Part shown: piece after piece, positions 1-10,277 of the stretch
Position numbering within the stretch: position 1 is the stretch's first letter
Layout of the letters: every line of letters starts with the position of its first letter
Origin: Thermomucor indicae-seudaticae
Lineage: Eukaryota; Mucoromycota; Mucoromycetes; Mucorales; Lichtheimiaceae
Assembly (NCBI GenBank): GCA_000787465.1
Contig: JSYX01000733.1
Location: 1 to 15,131 of the forward strand
Direction: 5' to 3'
Length of the DNA: 15,131 bases
Position numbers and translations under genes: made by a program
The notes under the pieces: model-generated
The model's input: the letters and a program-made list of their open reading frames with translations, nothing else
The model's database searches: none
What the model was told of the DNA's origin: nothing

Positions 1-460
1 GAATGTTGAATATTGGATGAACGCCCTTTGTTTAAATATCTATCTTGACCGAGACATCTAACATGGCATGATTGTACTAAACCCTTGCAAAGAGAAAATC
101 TAGACATTTATGATGATGCACTGATGGGTTCTTCGTTGAAAAATGAAAATCGTGCAAAACACTCGCCCCAGCAGCGTCAAAAGGTTTTTGCTTCAGCGCA
201 AAACAGACGGAAAAACCCAGTAATTCACAAGAAACGTCATATGTCCAGCGCCCAAAACTAGAAAAGACAACTTTCAAGGCTTCTATTGTCGCCTAGAAAA
301 TCATGACCGCGGAGACAAAGTACTCGTGACTCTACGGACATGGACAGTCTACATATGCCAATTATCATATCGTATCAGAAGCACTGTATGCCATTATCAA
401 CACATGTGTTTTCTTCCGTTCATATTGCAAAAGTTGGGTACATATTTACAAGACATGTTT
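1..460. other. 3' flank of YOP1, no gene seen
   Basis: This stretch lies downstream of the YOP1 stop codon, so its right edge is probably that gene's 3' untranslated region. The only open frame (about 66 codons, minus, 77-277) shows no family pattern, no splice signals linking it to a neighbour and no coding texture. I see no RNA gene, repeat or regulatory site here. Confidence 0.5.
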
Positions 461-1148
<688 letters not shown>

Positions 1149-2096
1149 TTTGTTTGTTACTCAAGAGAAAAAAGTGAGGGTTGGGAGAAGAAGAGGGCTC
1201 TTAAGAGATCAATCAAAGTGCCAGGCGGGCTTTTACGGCTGCGGCTCATCTCGGGGCGCCGCCTGAATCAAATGTTGCTCTGCCTGGTTTCCAAGGCTGG
1301 GCCAACTCTTGTGATGAACGCGTCTTTACCCATTTGTCTCCGTAGTAATTGATAGTTGAATGTTCTGTCGCAAGAAACAGTAGCATATGTGAACTATCCA
1401 TTACTTTCTGATCTACATGCGTCACAATGATCCGATACTATACGGTCATACAGATCAATCGTCTCCTTTGGGGATCCCCCTGACTGTCTAAACTTTGCGA
1501 GCTCTTTCCAGTAGACCTGCTTGGTGCTGTATAATAGGCTCTATGCCAAAGCTGGATTACCTTTGCCAAAATTAACAGCATCAAAAGCAAATATATCATC
1601 GGAAAAAATACATACATTCAACATGCCAATGTCAGCAATGTATTATTCGTCCTAACTGTATACTTGCTATGAGACAATCGTATCGTCTCGTTTTCAGGGC
1701 AGCTCATAGCAGGCTCCCTAGTACAGATAAACGGGGTTACGGTTCCGACAGCATTTTGTGTCACTCGTCAATGGCAATGCACAGATCTTTTTTTTTTTTG
1801 ATGTCTTGGCAGAATCAGCCTCAAATCTTCCCTGACCTATTTATGCTTTGATTAATGACACTGCATTGCACTGGCTCACGTGGCCCAGTATGTTTCCCAT
1901 GTTCTTCTGCTCTTCCGAGCTTAAGAAAGGCATCACTGCCCAGAATTCACATATTAACAGATGACTAAGCATATGATGAAGACAAATAAAACGTCGAATG
2001 AGTCTCTTCAATCTTGTGTTTTAGGAAGTGGTTGAAGTACAGAGTACAATGAAAGAGAAAAGTCTGAACCGGGATATTATTCTATAGCATGCTTAA
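1149..2096. other. Intergenic region between YOP1 and ATP23
   Basis: About 0.95 kb lies upstream of YOP1 and downstream of the ATP23 stop. It should hold the YOP1 promoter and 5' leader and the ATP23 3' end. It is moderately AT-rich with a T10 run near 1790 and a TATAATA string near 1530. I found no tRNA A/B boxes, no spliced frame and no repeat. The only longer open frame (plus, 1669-1851, 60 codons) has no recognisable content. Confidence 0.5.
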
Positions 2097-2960
2097 TTAA
2101 TAGATCTCATCAAACGGCCGGGTGTCAGCAAAGCAGCTTTCAAAGACGCTCGCCACAGCCCTCTCTGCTTCTTCCGTCGACTTGCAGTGTGGATTCTGTG
2201 ATACCGACATGATTGCTCGTCGCTTCACGCAAGCCTGGTGTTGTTTGGTAAACGTATAGAAGCCTCGTCGGATCTCGTTTGTCCACTTGCAATCGCCACT
2301 GAGGCTAGCAGCTCTTACCTATGATAACAACATTATTTATGTCAAAGACGACACTTGCAGCATTCCTTGAGAAAGCTTTTCTTTGACTTACTTCACTACA
2401 TGCATGATGCCTCAAGTTGGTCCAATCCACCTTGAACCGTTGGTTATCATACATGTGTACCATTTCATGGACCATGGTCCGTTCCTGGTGGCTTTTACTC
2501 TCAAGCCTGTTCTGGCATAATAACACACCATAGCCCGGAGCATATCCACCAGCCCGAGTGGCGTCACAGGGCTCACACTTGAAGTCGTCCGCATTCACCT
2601 TCATACCAATCTTCTCAAGCTCATCGACCATGAACCGTACCGGCGGACCTAAGTGGGAAGGAAAAGGAGCACTGTCAGGGCCTTCCCATGCTCCTTTTGG
2701 GCTTATTCACAAATACTAATAATATACTTGCTTGTCTTCAAAAGCTGGTCGCGCCATTTCTCGCATTCACGACACTGAATCGAAGCATATTCAACGTCGA
2801 CCTGATTTCGAAAAGCTTTCTGTTCCTCAGGAGTCATACCCAAACCAGTAATGTACTGGAGCGATTTACGCCACCGTTCAAACGCTCGCATTTCTTTCAA
2901 AGAGACATTCTTGTCGTTGTTGTTGTTCTGTTGCTGGTTTTCAGTCGTACTGACTGCCAT
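2097..2960 (-). CDS. ATP23: Mitochondrial inner membrane protease Atp23, 3 exons
   Basis: Atp23 is a zinc metallopeptidase (M76) of the mitochondrial intermembrane space that processes the Atp6 precursor and helps assemble the ATP synthase Fo sector. Exons on the minus strand are 2960-2732, 2648-2392 and 2318-2097 (235 residues; yeast protein about 227). Visible landmarks are the N-terminal FERWRKSLQYITGLGMTPEE, paired cysteines in CRECEKW, LLKTSPPVRFM at the first splice, CEPC near residues 101-104, GYGVLLCQNRL, the HEMVH zinc/catalytic motif at about 137-141, VDWTNLRHHACSE at the second splice, and the C-terminal VKRRAIMSVSQNPHC and SCFADTRPFDEIY. Intron 2 (2391-2319) is GT-AG. Intron 1 (2731-2649) fits the family best with a GC-AG donor. 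The chosen ATG matches the family start; an in-frame ATG 40 codons upstream would add a non-family extension. Poly-Asn/Gln (QQQNNNN) near the N-terminus is low complexity. Confidence 0.95.
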
Positions 2961-3374
2961 GTCAGTTTTGGCAAAGTAAACAAAAAGTGGAGCCAAGACC
3001 CCGCAGTCCCCGCTCAGGGCACACTCACTGGTATAGGGTCGGTTATCCGAGCACACATACATTTCTAGGCAACAGCCCAATAATGCACAGGTCTATGAGG
3101 CCTTTTCTCTTTCAAGATGTCGCATGTAAAATAGAGTTACCATGGGATATCAACGTCGATTGGTTTAGCACAGGTCTTACCGGTTTTTCTACAAAAGCTT
3201 CTAAACCATAGAAAGACGCTCGTTTACTTTTTTACAAAGGGAAGGCTCGCTGCTTGGCATATTGATCAATGCTCCAAACGCAGAGCGTTGAACAGAGCGC
3301 AGAGCCAAAGCGGCATTGAATAAAGCAAGCGGACTTGTATTTGTTTCAAAAAGACAGAGAGAAACTGCTACATA
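2961..3374. promoter_or_regulatory. Divergent intergenic region serving ATP23 and the J-protein gene
   Basis: This 414-bp stretch separates the start codons of two head-to-head genes whose products are both predicted to be mitochondrial, so it must hold both 5' leaders and probably both promoters. I see no clear TATA box or named binding site. An open frame at 2987-3211 (plus) has no family pattern and is taken as chance. The role as a shared promoter is inferred from layout only. Confidence 0.45.
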
Positions 3375-4028
3375 ATGCTAGTGCTTCGACGACCATTTCA
3401 TTCAACAGCTCGAACATTAAAACGAAAAAATCACTATGACGTACTAAAGGTTCATCGGCATGCGGACAAGAAAGCAATCAAAAAACAGTACTACCGACTC
3501 TCCAAACAATACCATCCCGATCTGAATCCTAACGATCCCGAAGCGCATAAAAAGTTTCTCGAAGTCAATGAGGCTTACGCTGTACTGGGAAACGAAGCCA
3601 GTCGAAGGCAGTACGATTCCGAAATGGATTTGCAACCACCGTCGTCGTCATGGTCATCGAGCAGTGCCGTACACCGCACAGGACCGTCGGCGTTTTGGCG
3701 CGCACGAGCGGCTCGTCAGGCTACAGGATCCGCCAGTGCGAAAGCTCAGGCAGAAGGCATGAGAAGTCAGAAAACAGCTTATAATTTTAGCGAGAAATAC
3801 GCTCGACGTTACGAGGCAGAGGAAGAAAGACGTCGAGCACGCATGTCGCAAGCAGCAGAGCGCAGGCGTGCAGCTGGGCTTGAAGAAGAACCAGAGCATC
3901 CTTTACATCGTCGTACGGACAGTTTCTGGTCACGGTTGTGGAGATTAGGACTTCTGCTGGCAGGAATCGCTTACGCAACCCAAAAGTGGCGTGAGTTAGA
4001 AAGAAATGACCGGTCCCGACAGACCTAG
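3375..4028 (+). CDS. Mitochondrial J-domain protein, DNAJC30-like
   Basis: J-domain proteins stimulate Hsp70 ATPase activity; this layout suggests a membrane-anchored partner of mitochondrial Hsp70. The single exon encodes 217 residues. The N-terminus is basic, hydroxylated and free of acidic residues for about 18 residues, like a mitochondrial targeting peptide. A J domain follows at about 20-82: YDVLKVHRHADKKAIKKQY, the diagnostic HPD at 47-49, and helix III with FLEVNEAYAVLG and SRRQYD. No G/F region or zinc-finger domain is present, so it is a type III (DnaJC) protein. The middle is Ser/Ala/Arg-rich and then strongly charged and helical. A hydrophobic segment near 190-206 (LGLLLAGIAYATQKW) looks like a single membrane anchor close to the C-terminus. 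Human DNAJC30 has the same order (presequence, J domain, late membrane segment) and similar length, but other mitochondrial J-proteins (yeast Jid1) are possible. The ATG has A at -3. It faces the MFS gene tail-to-tail across 157 bp. Confidence 0.9.
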   Translation: MLVLRRPFHSTARTLKRKNHYDVLKVHRHADKKAIKKQYYRLSKQYHPDLNPNDPEAHKKFLEVNEAYAVLGNEASRRQYDSEMDLQPPSSSWSSSSAVHRTGPSAFWRARAARQATGSASAKAQAEGMRSQKTAYNFSEKYARRYEAEEERRRARMSQAAERRRAAGLEEEPEHPLHRRTDSFWSRLWRLGLLLAGIAYATQKWRELERNDRSRQT

Positions 4029-4185
4029 AACATTTCCCCTCTCTTCATCCCTTTTACTTCATCCCGCTCTCTTGACCGATAAATACCTAGATATCTCTTC
4101 TTTAATTACAGGGCGCAAATCAACCCATGTGTATGTACAAACTTCATGCTTTGTATGGTGTTAGACATAAAAAGGTCTACGTCGT

Positions 4186-5887
4186 CTATGTAACATTATG
4201 AGTGATTGTCTCTTGGGGTAACTGAGCGCTATTAAGCGTTCGCTTCAATGGTCCTTGTACTTTGGTGATAAAGTAGATGCCAACGAATCCAACAATGACC
4301 AACCCCAGCATTGGAATTCGCATTGAAAACCTTGCAGATTGGTCTTCGCTCCATCCCATGATAGCAGCAAAGAGTACACCACCAACGTTTCCAACTGTGA
4401 ATAAGTATCCAGTGGGTATAATTTCGCTGATTGGATAGTAGAGCTCACTCGCATATTGGAAAATAGCCGGTGCAATAGCTAAAAGGCCAATACGGTCAGG
4501 ATATTTACTGCCTTGGCAAACAAAGCAGTACAAGGTTACGGAACGTACCATAAGAAGCCAATCCAAAGATGACGCTAAAGAAAAGTAGCTTTTGAGAAAA
4601 AACTATCCAAAACATTTGTGCCTGTTGATAACTCACCATGATATTGTCACTGCACTTAGACAAGCCATATCGGTTGCGAGATATATACCACCCACACTTA
4701 GCGCGGTTACAATAAACAACGAATTGCATACCATGCGATAATGCCCCGTTTTGTCCAAGTAGATTCCCACTGCCACGCTGGCAGGGCAACCACTAGCAAG
4801 CATTACAAACCCAAGCCAGCCGACAAAGGTTTCGTCGATCTCGTCGCCAAAGGCAGGCAATAGAATTTGCGCCAAGAGAGTAATGATCGCACATTGCGAT
4901 CCCATGATAATACCATAGGATGCTAGCATGTAGAGGAAAGAGGACTGCTTCCATAAATGGGCAGCTTGGTCGTATGAACTCTGGTTATCTTCAAGCTCGC
5001 TTATCATCACAGACAAAATGATTTAGTATCAATAAGTCCATAGGCGTAAAAGATGTCTTACCGTTGAGTGTAAGGTGACCGGTACCGAAAAGCCAGAATT
5101 ATAAAGACCAGGGATATGACGGTCAAGCCAAACTACAGATATCCTTCTTTGCTCAGTCATAACGCCAAATGCCTAATGGAAAAGAGACTTACTTGCATCA
5201 GCATTAAGCGAGGAATATCACCCATCATGGTAGTAGCCTTCACAGCAAGCGGTGTCCAAACACAGCCCGCGGCCACGCCCAAGTTATTAGCCGAGACAGC
5301 AATAGAGGTCGCCAGATTGATTTCATTTTCCGGAAACCAGGCTCCTGCAAGCCGTGGAGGCACAGCGAGCATGAACGCCTGAGCTAGGGGAAGCATGAAC
5401 GGCTTGATATGGCAAAGCTCAATATGCAGAATTGCTCTTTATTACCTATAGCAGCGACTGTCTGACCTGTGAAAAGGATAGCGAATCCAGTCAGCGTAGG
5501 TGACGAGGCGCCTAACCAACGAATGCAGCCTGCCAACATGTTGAGGACAGCGCCAATCAAAACGCCTCGCTTGAGTCCGCTGCCAGGCACCAACCTATTA
5601 TCCTCTTCAAAGAAGGTGAAAGTGGACTGAATGGCGATTGGATAAAGCAACATGTAAATCAATGACAGCGAATGAATGGCATTAACGGTTACTGTGTTGG
5701 TTGTGTCAAAATAGTAGTCTACGAATATATAAAGACACGGTGCAAAAGTGTCCCACATTAGGGCACTGGAAAACGAAAACAAAGAAAAGGAAGACAGAAC
5801 GATCCATCGCCATTGACGACAGGGCGGTGCCTTTGTGACATTGTGAACAGAGTCAGAATGAAGAAGAAGAAGAGGATCTGTTTCCAT
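4186..5887 (-). CDS. Major facilitator superfamily transporter, FLVCR/DIRC2 (SLC49)-like, 6 exons
   Basis: Exons on the minus strand are 5887-5446, 5383-5193, 5132-5062, 4999-4637, 4574-4549 (only 26 nt) and 4478-4186. The five introns (60-70 nt) have GT-AG ends and restore one frame of 461 residues. Twelve hydrophobic segments can be counted, six before and six after a charged loop at the exon 3/4 join, as in MFS carriers. The TM4-TM5 stretch GQTVAAIAQAFML...PPRLAGAWFPENE...NNLGVAAG (Trp at about 163) resembles FLVCR and DIRC2 relatives (SLC49). ASELYYPISE before TM11 is also typical of that group. Residues 2-7 (ETDPLL) form an acidic dileucine signal, ExxxLL, which in DIRC2-type carriers directs the protein to lysosomes, so a vacuolar location is plausible. 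The substrate cannot be told; animal relatives carry haem, choline or pyridoxine. The start codon has a poor context (T at -3), but no better in-frame start is seen. Confidence 0.85.
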
Positions 5888-5933
5888 GAAGCGAGGGTAG
5901 AGAGTGTCGCTCCAAAGAAAGCGGAAAGCGGGA

Positions 5934-5943
5934 GATATATATG
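5934..5943 (-). promoter_or_regulatory. Possible TATA box of the MFS gene
   Basis: An alternating TATATAT string lies about 50 nt upstream of the MFS start codon on its strand, followed by a pyrimidine-rich leader (CTCCCGCTTTCC). The position fits a TATA element with a short 5' leader. The call rests on motif and distance alone. Confidence 0.3.
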
Positions 5944-7049
5944 TCGATGAAAAAGAGCGGTTCCTGTTACCAAGAGATGCCGAAAATCATGCGACCAACA
6001 CTCGGCACACCTGCAACTGTCCCTTGATTCGCGAAATGTATGCCGTGGAAGCTAAAATCGTCCCGTTCTCGTATCACATCTGGCGTCACTGAGTCGGATT
6101 TTCATCGACAAAACAACCCTGACTTACTTAGCCGAGACTTTTGAACCGTTCAATCGTCCATTCCGAGTATCAAGCAACTCGTGCATTTTTCTAAATGTTA
6201 ATCAGGGCTTTCCTTTACATGATCCATAAGTTTGACGCTTTTGAGAAAGACTTTAGGAACCTTAGAAGGCATTGAAGCATTGCTGCCTCCTTTGGGAACA
6301 AGCTGCCAGATCCTAAACCGGACTTGAAGTATGAGAGCACATAGAAGAAGGTCGCTGTGTGTTTAGTCGTAATTGAAGGATTCTCAGTATCAATCGATAT
6401 TTATGATGCTTTCGTATACATACGTTAGAGACACAACGATGTGGCTATGCGAAGCTCATGGCACAAGTTCTAATGCCGTAACGATATCCACATTTCAGTG
6501 TATACAGCAAGCATCTTTGCCTTGCTGCTCTGCTTCTATGTAGCAATCAAACTTTTTGAGTGCTCCTCCGGCTAGCTGCCTTCAGCTCGATGATTCGCCG
6601 CGCCTTCACCCAAGATACTTGCGGGATTTACTTGCAGGTAATGCCGGGCAGTCGTCGTGCTTTCCAATGATCCGACTGTTTTAAGCAGTGTCTCCTCAAG
6701 CATTACATAGGGTCTGCGTAATTTCGCGTATTTAACGTACATGGTTCCAAGAAGATGAACTTCAAGATAGCATTCCTGCAAGCAGATCACCATGATCAGA
6801 CGCTTGGCAACATATATTCCCACTTCTCCGCAATGAGGACACACCGGCGTTTATGTCCCTTAATATATAGAATATCGTACTTCCGTCACTCTCATTCATG
6901 TCTTATCCTGTGGACAGGAAGTTCGAGGCCATTTGACGAAGCGGAATGGCCACTTCCGAAGCATGTCGGATTCTACAACACCACGTGCATATGATATGGC
7001 AATTTAAGAGATTATTTGTCTTCATCGCAGTCAATGCAAAACTGCACAG
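5944..7049. other. Gene-poor region, no intact gene
   Basis: About 1.1 kb upstream of the MFS gene. Open frames at 5904-6092 (plus), 6572-6844 (minus) and 6755-6994 (plus) lack recognisable domains and consistent splice signals. The minus frame faintly resembles the Ty1/copia reverse transcriptase entry region (LQECYLEVHLLGTMYV), but no YVDD box or neighbouring integrase follows, so it is not called. Lying downstream on the Helitron relic's strand, some of this may be the rest of that element, too decayed to read. Confidence 0.4.
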
Positions 7050-7307
7050 ATGATAAGCGACCCGTCTATATCCATGGCGAAGCAGCTGAATATGCGAATA
7101 CATTGTCGTACGCTCGTATGTTATGCCGAAAGCAATTTGCTTCTCGTGTGATATGGGCCCCAAAGGAGACTGCAAAAAAAGGAGACGAATCTTCCCATCA
7201 CCACAACAGATCCTCAAGCGAACATCGCGAACAGATCTTCCATAGACTATTTCTCTCATGGTCACAACCACGCGTCGACAAATTACTGTCATACCCTCAC
7301 GTTTATG
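7050..7307 (-). mobile_element. Decayed Helitron fragment (Helitron_like_N region)
   Basis: Helitrons are rolling-circle DNA transposons whose Rep/helicase proteins carry a conserved N-terminal region. On the minus strand one frame reads GMTVICRR, then RICCGDGKIRLLFLQSPLGP (about 7290-7165), matching the family layout of a short Cys-containing segment, CCx2GKhxLPxL and a Pro-containing loop. The next family block, FRHNIRAYDNVFAYSA (about 7131-7081), follows at the right distance but in another frame, and a piece like DIDGSL (about 7068-7050) continues in a third. In-frame stops lie around these pieces and no Rep His motif or helicase Walker box can be found nearby, so this is a broken, non-functional remnant. 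The assignment comes from pattern memory, not a search. The 148-codon open frame over it (6903-7349) is this relic read past the frameshift, not an intact gene. Confidence 0.5.
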
Positions 7308-9414
7308 AGTTCCTTCACTATTACGGCCAGAAACAGTGTTCTCGTCCATACTTTGCTATGCCACTTTGAACGACCGTGGTAAAGACTCGGTGCTACCCTG
7401 TTCGAACGTGTCCTGGTTTTCCTCCTGGTTATTAGTAGCAGTTAGCTCAAATTCTGGGCAACATACTTCACAAAGAAAATCACTTGGCATCTGGTCCAGC
7501 AGATTCACAAGCTTCAGAGTGTTCAATAGGCAAAGGCTACTACTCGTGATGCGTAACGTGATCAGTCCTGCCGCCACTGTTGCAAACAAACGTACTGGTG
7601 CGCTAGTAATATACATATTTGCCGAGAAGTGGCTAAAGAAGACACGGGCTGATGCTTATAAAGTTATCCGCCGCTGAGTGCGGTCGTTGTGCGTTGATTG
7701 GACATTGATTGCTCGTCATGATCAGTTCCATTGCTACAAACAAATTGACTGATATTTTTGCACATCCGGTTGAGGTCTGTGGCAAGCAAATTTCGCGATC
7801 GAGCAAACACTCTGGGTTGTGCTATCACCAAGTGGTGAGGATGGCTGTCAGGAAAAACTCAAGCGAAAACAGCGATCCGTGTTTGATATTCGGATCCAGC
7901 AGATGCAGGCGTCGGTGAAGCGTTGCACGTTCTGCTTCATACTCTAAATGTCACTTCGTTGAGAGCTTCCCGTGTGCCGCTGGGCGTTCCGGAATTCTGA
8001 GGATGGAAAGTAGTCCAATGGTTGCAAATGTTTTCGTTTCTATCTGCCCTCCGATGGGCATATTTCGTTCTTCTTTCTGAGACATCTGCTTCTATACTTC
8101 TTCCTTGCTCCACATATGAAAGGAAAAATGGACCTTCCGGTTCGGCTGGCTTATGCTCAGTCCGAATCGGAACCGGATAACATGTCGCTTATTCTAATCT
8201 GATCCATCCCTGCGTTTGGAATCAGAATACTTCAGGTTAACCTCGCGATTTTGTTGAACGAAGTCTATCAGAAACAAGTATCAATGACATTCGAGATAAG
8301 CTAAAGGCATTGGACACCTTAGCTGTCGGTATTGTTTGAGATCGCTCCATGTGCGAAGTTCGACTTAACAATCCGCTTGTCCGTCAAGCAGAACGCAACA
8401 ACCCGACAGGACGAGCACAATAGGTCTACCCCCTTTCGGTTTCACTTGAAGCTACTAACTGTAGTTTCGCCCACATGATGGAAATGATCTGTCACATGTT
8501 GTAGATAACGCGTAATAGGGACTTCGAGTATCCCGGCAAGAAAATTGGGAGGAAAATAAGGTAACGTCTTCTGGCTGGCCAGGTTTTCCTGCGCTCGTTT
8601 TTGCTACAACGCTAAGTTTTCCTCCAAGTACAAGCATGTTTTCTTGCCAAAATATATGGCCTCTTATTGGTTCGCCAGTTTCTTTGCACTCGTTCGAAGT
8701 TCTTGCTGAGATATTCAAAACTTTATGAGAAAGCAGCAGAAGTGAAATCTGTATGGCCCGTGCGCAAAGTCCTCTAAGTTCAACAGAATGATTTTTCTTC
8801 TTTCGTGTTTTCTTCTCTGGGTCTTCTATTCTTCAGAGCGTAGCAGACAATGTGTTCGGGGCGTGGACATCTATTTGTAGGCAGGAAAATGACTGTTGCG
8901 TTACCCTTCAACCATCCTTTCACAAGACCAAACACCTATCTTGTGAAGACGCAGAACACAGTATCGGGCTTCCTTTGATTCTTCAAAACTCCACATAACA
9001 ATTCTGTAGTCATTTCATCTTGTAAGATACGCTTGTCAAGATATTCCCAAGTCCTCGAGAATACAGAGCGTTTTTTTTGCAGTAGATCATGCTTTAAACA
9101 AGGACTGAAAGAGAATATATTGATTATGCGAATACACGTATCGTACAGCCATTCAGACTCACTTTGCGTTTTTGCAACACGGACCAAGAACAATATGTGG
9201 TATTTATTAGCCAAAGCTTTGAACTGCCGTGAAGAATATAATCTTTGTCTTTGTCAGAGTGCAAGGTCTAGTGCTGTAATAAAAAATATCTTTGTCACAA
9301 ACTGCGATATTGCTTTCTAAACGTACTGAACAGTATGTACTATATGAATTTTAGAATGGATGTCTGTCTTCTTGAGACACAAGCATCTTTTTATGTTCAG
9401 TATTTCTTGTGCAA
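7308..9414. other. Gene-poor region, probably decayed sequence
   Basis: More than 2 kb without a supportable gene. Open frames of 60-115 codons occur on both strands (for example 7336-7677 plus, 7356-7616 minus, 8455-8718 minus, 8936-9214 minus, 9033-9320 plus) but overlap each other, lack splice-linked continuations and match no family I know. The part nearest 7308-8000 is upstream, on the same strand, of the Helitron relic and could be more of that element. No terminal inverted repeats, LTRs or RNA genes were seen. Confidence 0.4.
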
Positions 9415-9476
9415 CCCAAAACGGGTTTTTTGGCGCCCCGTCCCGTTGTCAAAAATTTGGCCCCGTCTGCCCAAAA
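9415..9476. repeat. GC-rich internally repeated block, possible dispersed repeat
   Basis: A 62-bp block in AT-rich surroundings starts and ends with CCCAAAA and contains two related units: TTTTTTGGCGCCCCGTCCCG (9426-9445) and TTTGGCCCCGTCTGCCC (9456-9472). The first holds the palindrome GGCGCC. Its sharp composition contrast and internal similarity suggest a dispersed repeat or protein-binding element. The open frame across it (plus, 9360-9704) is likely incidental. Confidence 0.45.
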
Positions 9477-10277
9477 TTATGTTTCTCTGAAATAGCACAA
9501 GGTAAGCTGTTTAGATTGGTCATTAACATAACTATTGTTATCCGAATCTGTACATATCAAAGTATGATTGGCTATGGACGCACGTTTTCCAGCAACCGAG
9601 TTAGAAGTAGCTCATGCTTGCATTTTATGCTAAAAATTAACGTGAGATTTTCCGCTGCAAAAATCTTTACTATTCTTTCTAGGCAAACCTGTGTTATACT
9701 TTAGAACTCATCATCTTTTGACCAAGTAATTTATCAAACGAGAATACATGGCGCGACAGGCCACTACAACTACACATTATCGCACTTTGACAGGTCGGTG
9801 GATTATTGTTTTGCTTGCTTTATAGTAAGCTGATTATATATCGTTTTGTAATTTCCTGCTCCGTATGTACATAATGGATTGGTTTTTACTATTACACACT
9901 TGACATGCTTCGAGAAATCCTGCCTGGTTTCGCTAATTAGGCCTTGTATCAGTGCCCAGCAGCAGCAGTCGCTTCGTCGGCAACTTGTACGCTAAACGAA
10001 GAACAAGACTAAACAAAATTCCATAAACAAGGCCCGAATCAGCATACCAAAAAAATAGAACAAAATTATAGTTACTTCCCCTGAATGAAAATCAAATATT
10101 GACTGTTATAAGCTTGTTGCGAGTGTACCGTACAGTTGGATAAGCGGTTATTGAAATAGCAGTAGGGTACAAGATGTTTACATTTTGAAGCCAAAATAAT
10201 TTATCTGCTATACAAAACGTGCCTTGGGAATATAGAGTGGAAAAAGCCAACAATGCAAGAAAGAGAGAGTTCATAGT
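9477..10277. other. AT-rich intergenic region
   Basis: About 0.8 kb of AT-rich sequence downstream of the five-exon gene on the minus strand; its right end probably contains that gene's 3' untranslated region. A 60-codon minus frame (10274-10092) starts with a signal-peptide-like hydrophobic run 3 nt after the neighbour's stop, but this arrangement is not expected in a eukaryote and nothing else supports it. No RNA gene is seen. Confidence 0.4.

Noticed and set aside
2688..3068. 126-codon plus-strand open frame
   Set aside because: It is the shadow of ATP23 exon 1, whose family match on the minus strand is clear.
2961..3080. Upstream in-frame ATG extending ATP23 by 40 residues
   Set aside because: Atp23 proteins begin close to the FERWRKSLQY segment; the extension has no family support. 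A rare longer isoform cannot be excluded.
5384..5445. Shorter first intron of the MFS gene ending at CAAG (43 nt)
   Set aside because: It would put exon 2 out of frame and add residues between GQTVAAI and QAFML; the CCCCTAG acceptor at 5384 restores both frame and family spacing.
5904..6092. 62-codon plus open frame next to the MFS start
   Set aside because: No domain, no splice continuation, and it overlaps the MFS promoter and leader region.
6572..6844. Possible Ty1/copia reverse transcriptase fragment
   Set aside because: A short resemblance to the segment before the RT core, but no YVDD box, no integrase or RNase H piece nearby, and no LTRs.
6903..7349. 148-codon minus open frame as an intact gene
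   Set aside because: Family-like content stops at about 7165 and continues in other frames, so the open frame is a frameshifted relic read-through.
10092..10274. 60-codon minus frame with signal-peptide-like start
   Set aside because: It begins 3 nt after the stop of the five-exon gene on the same strand, which is not a eukaryotic gene arrangement, and the rest is featureless.
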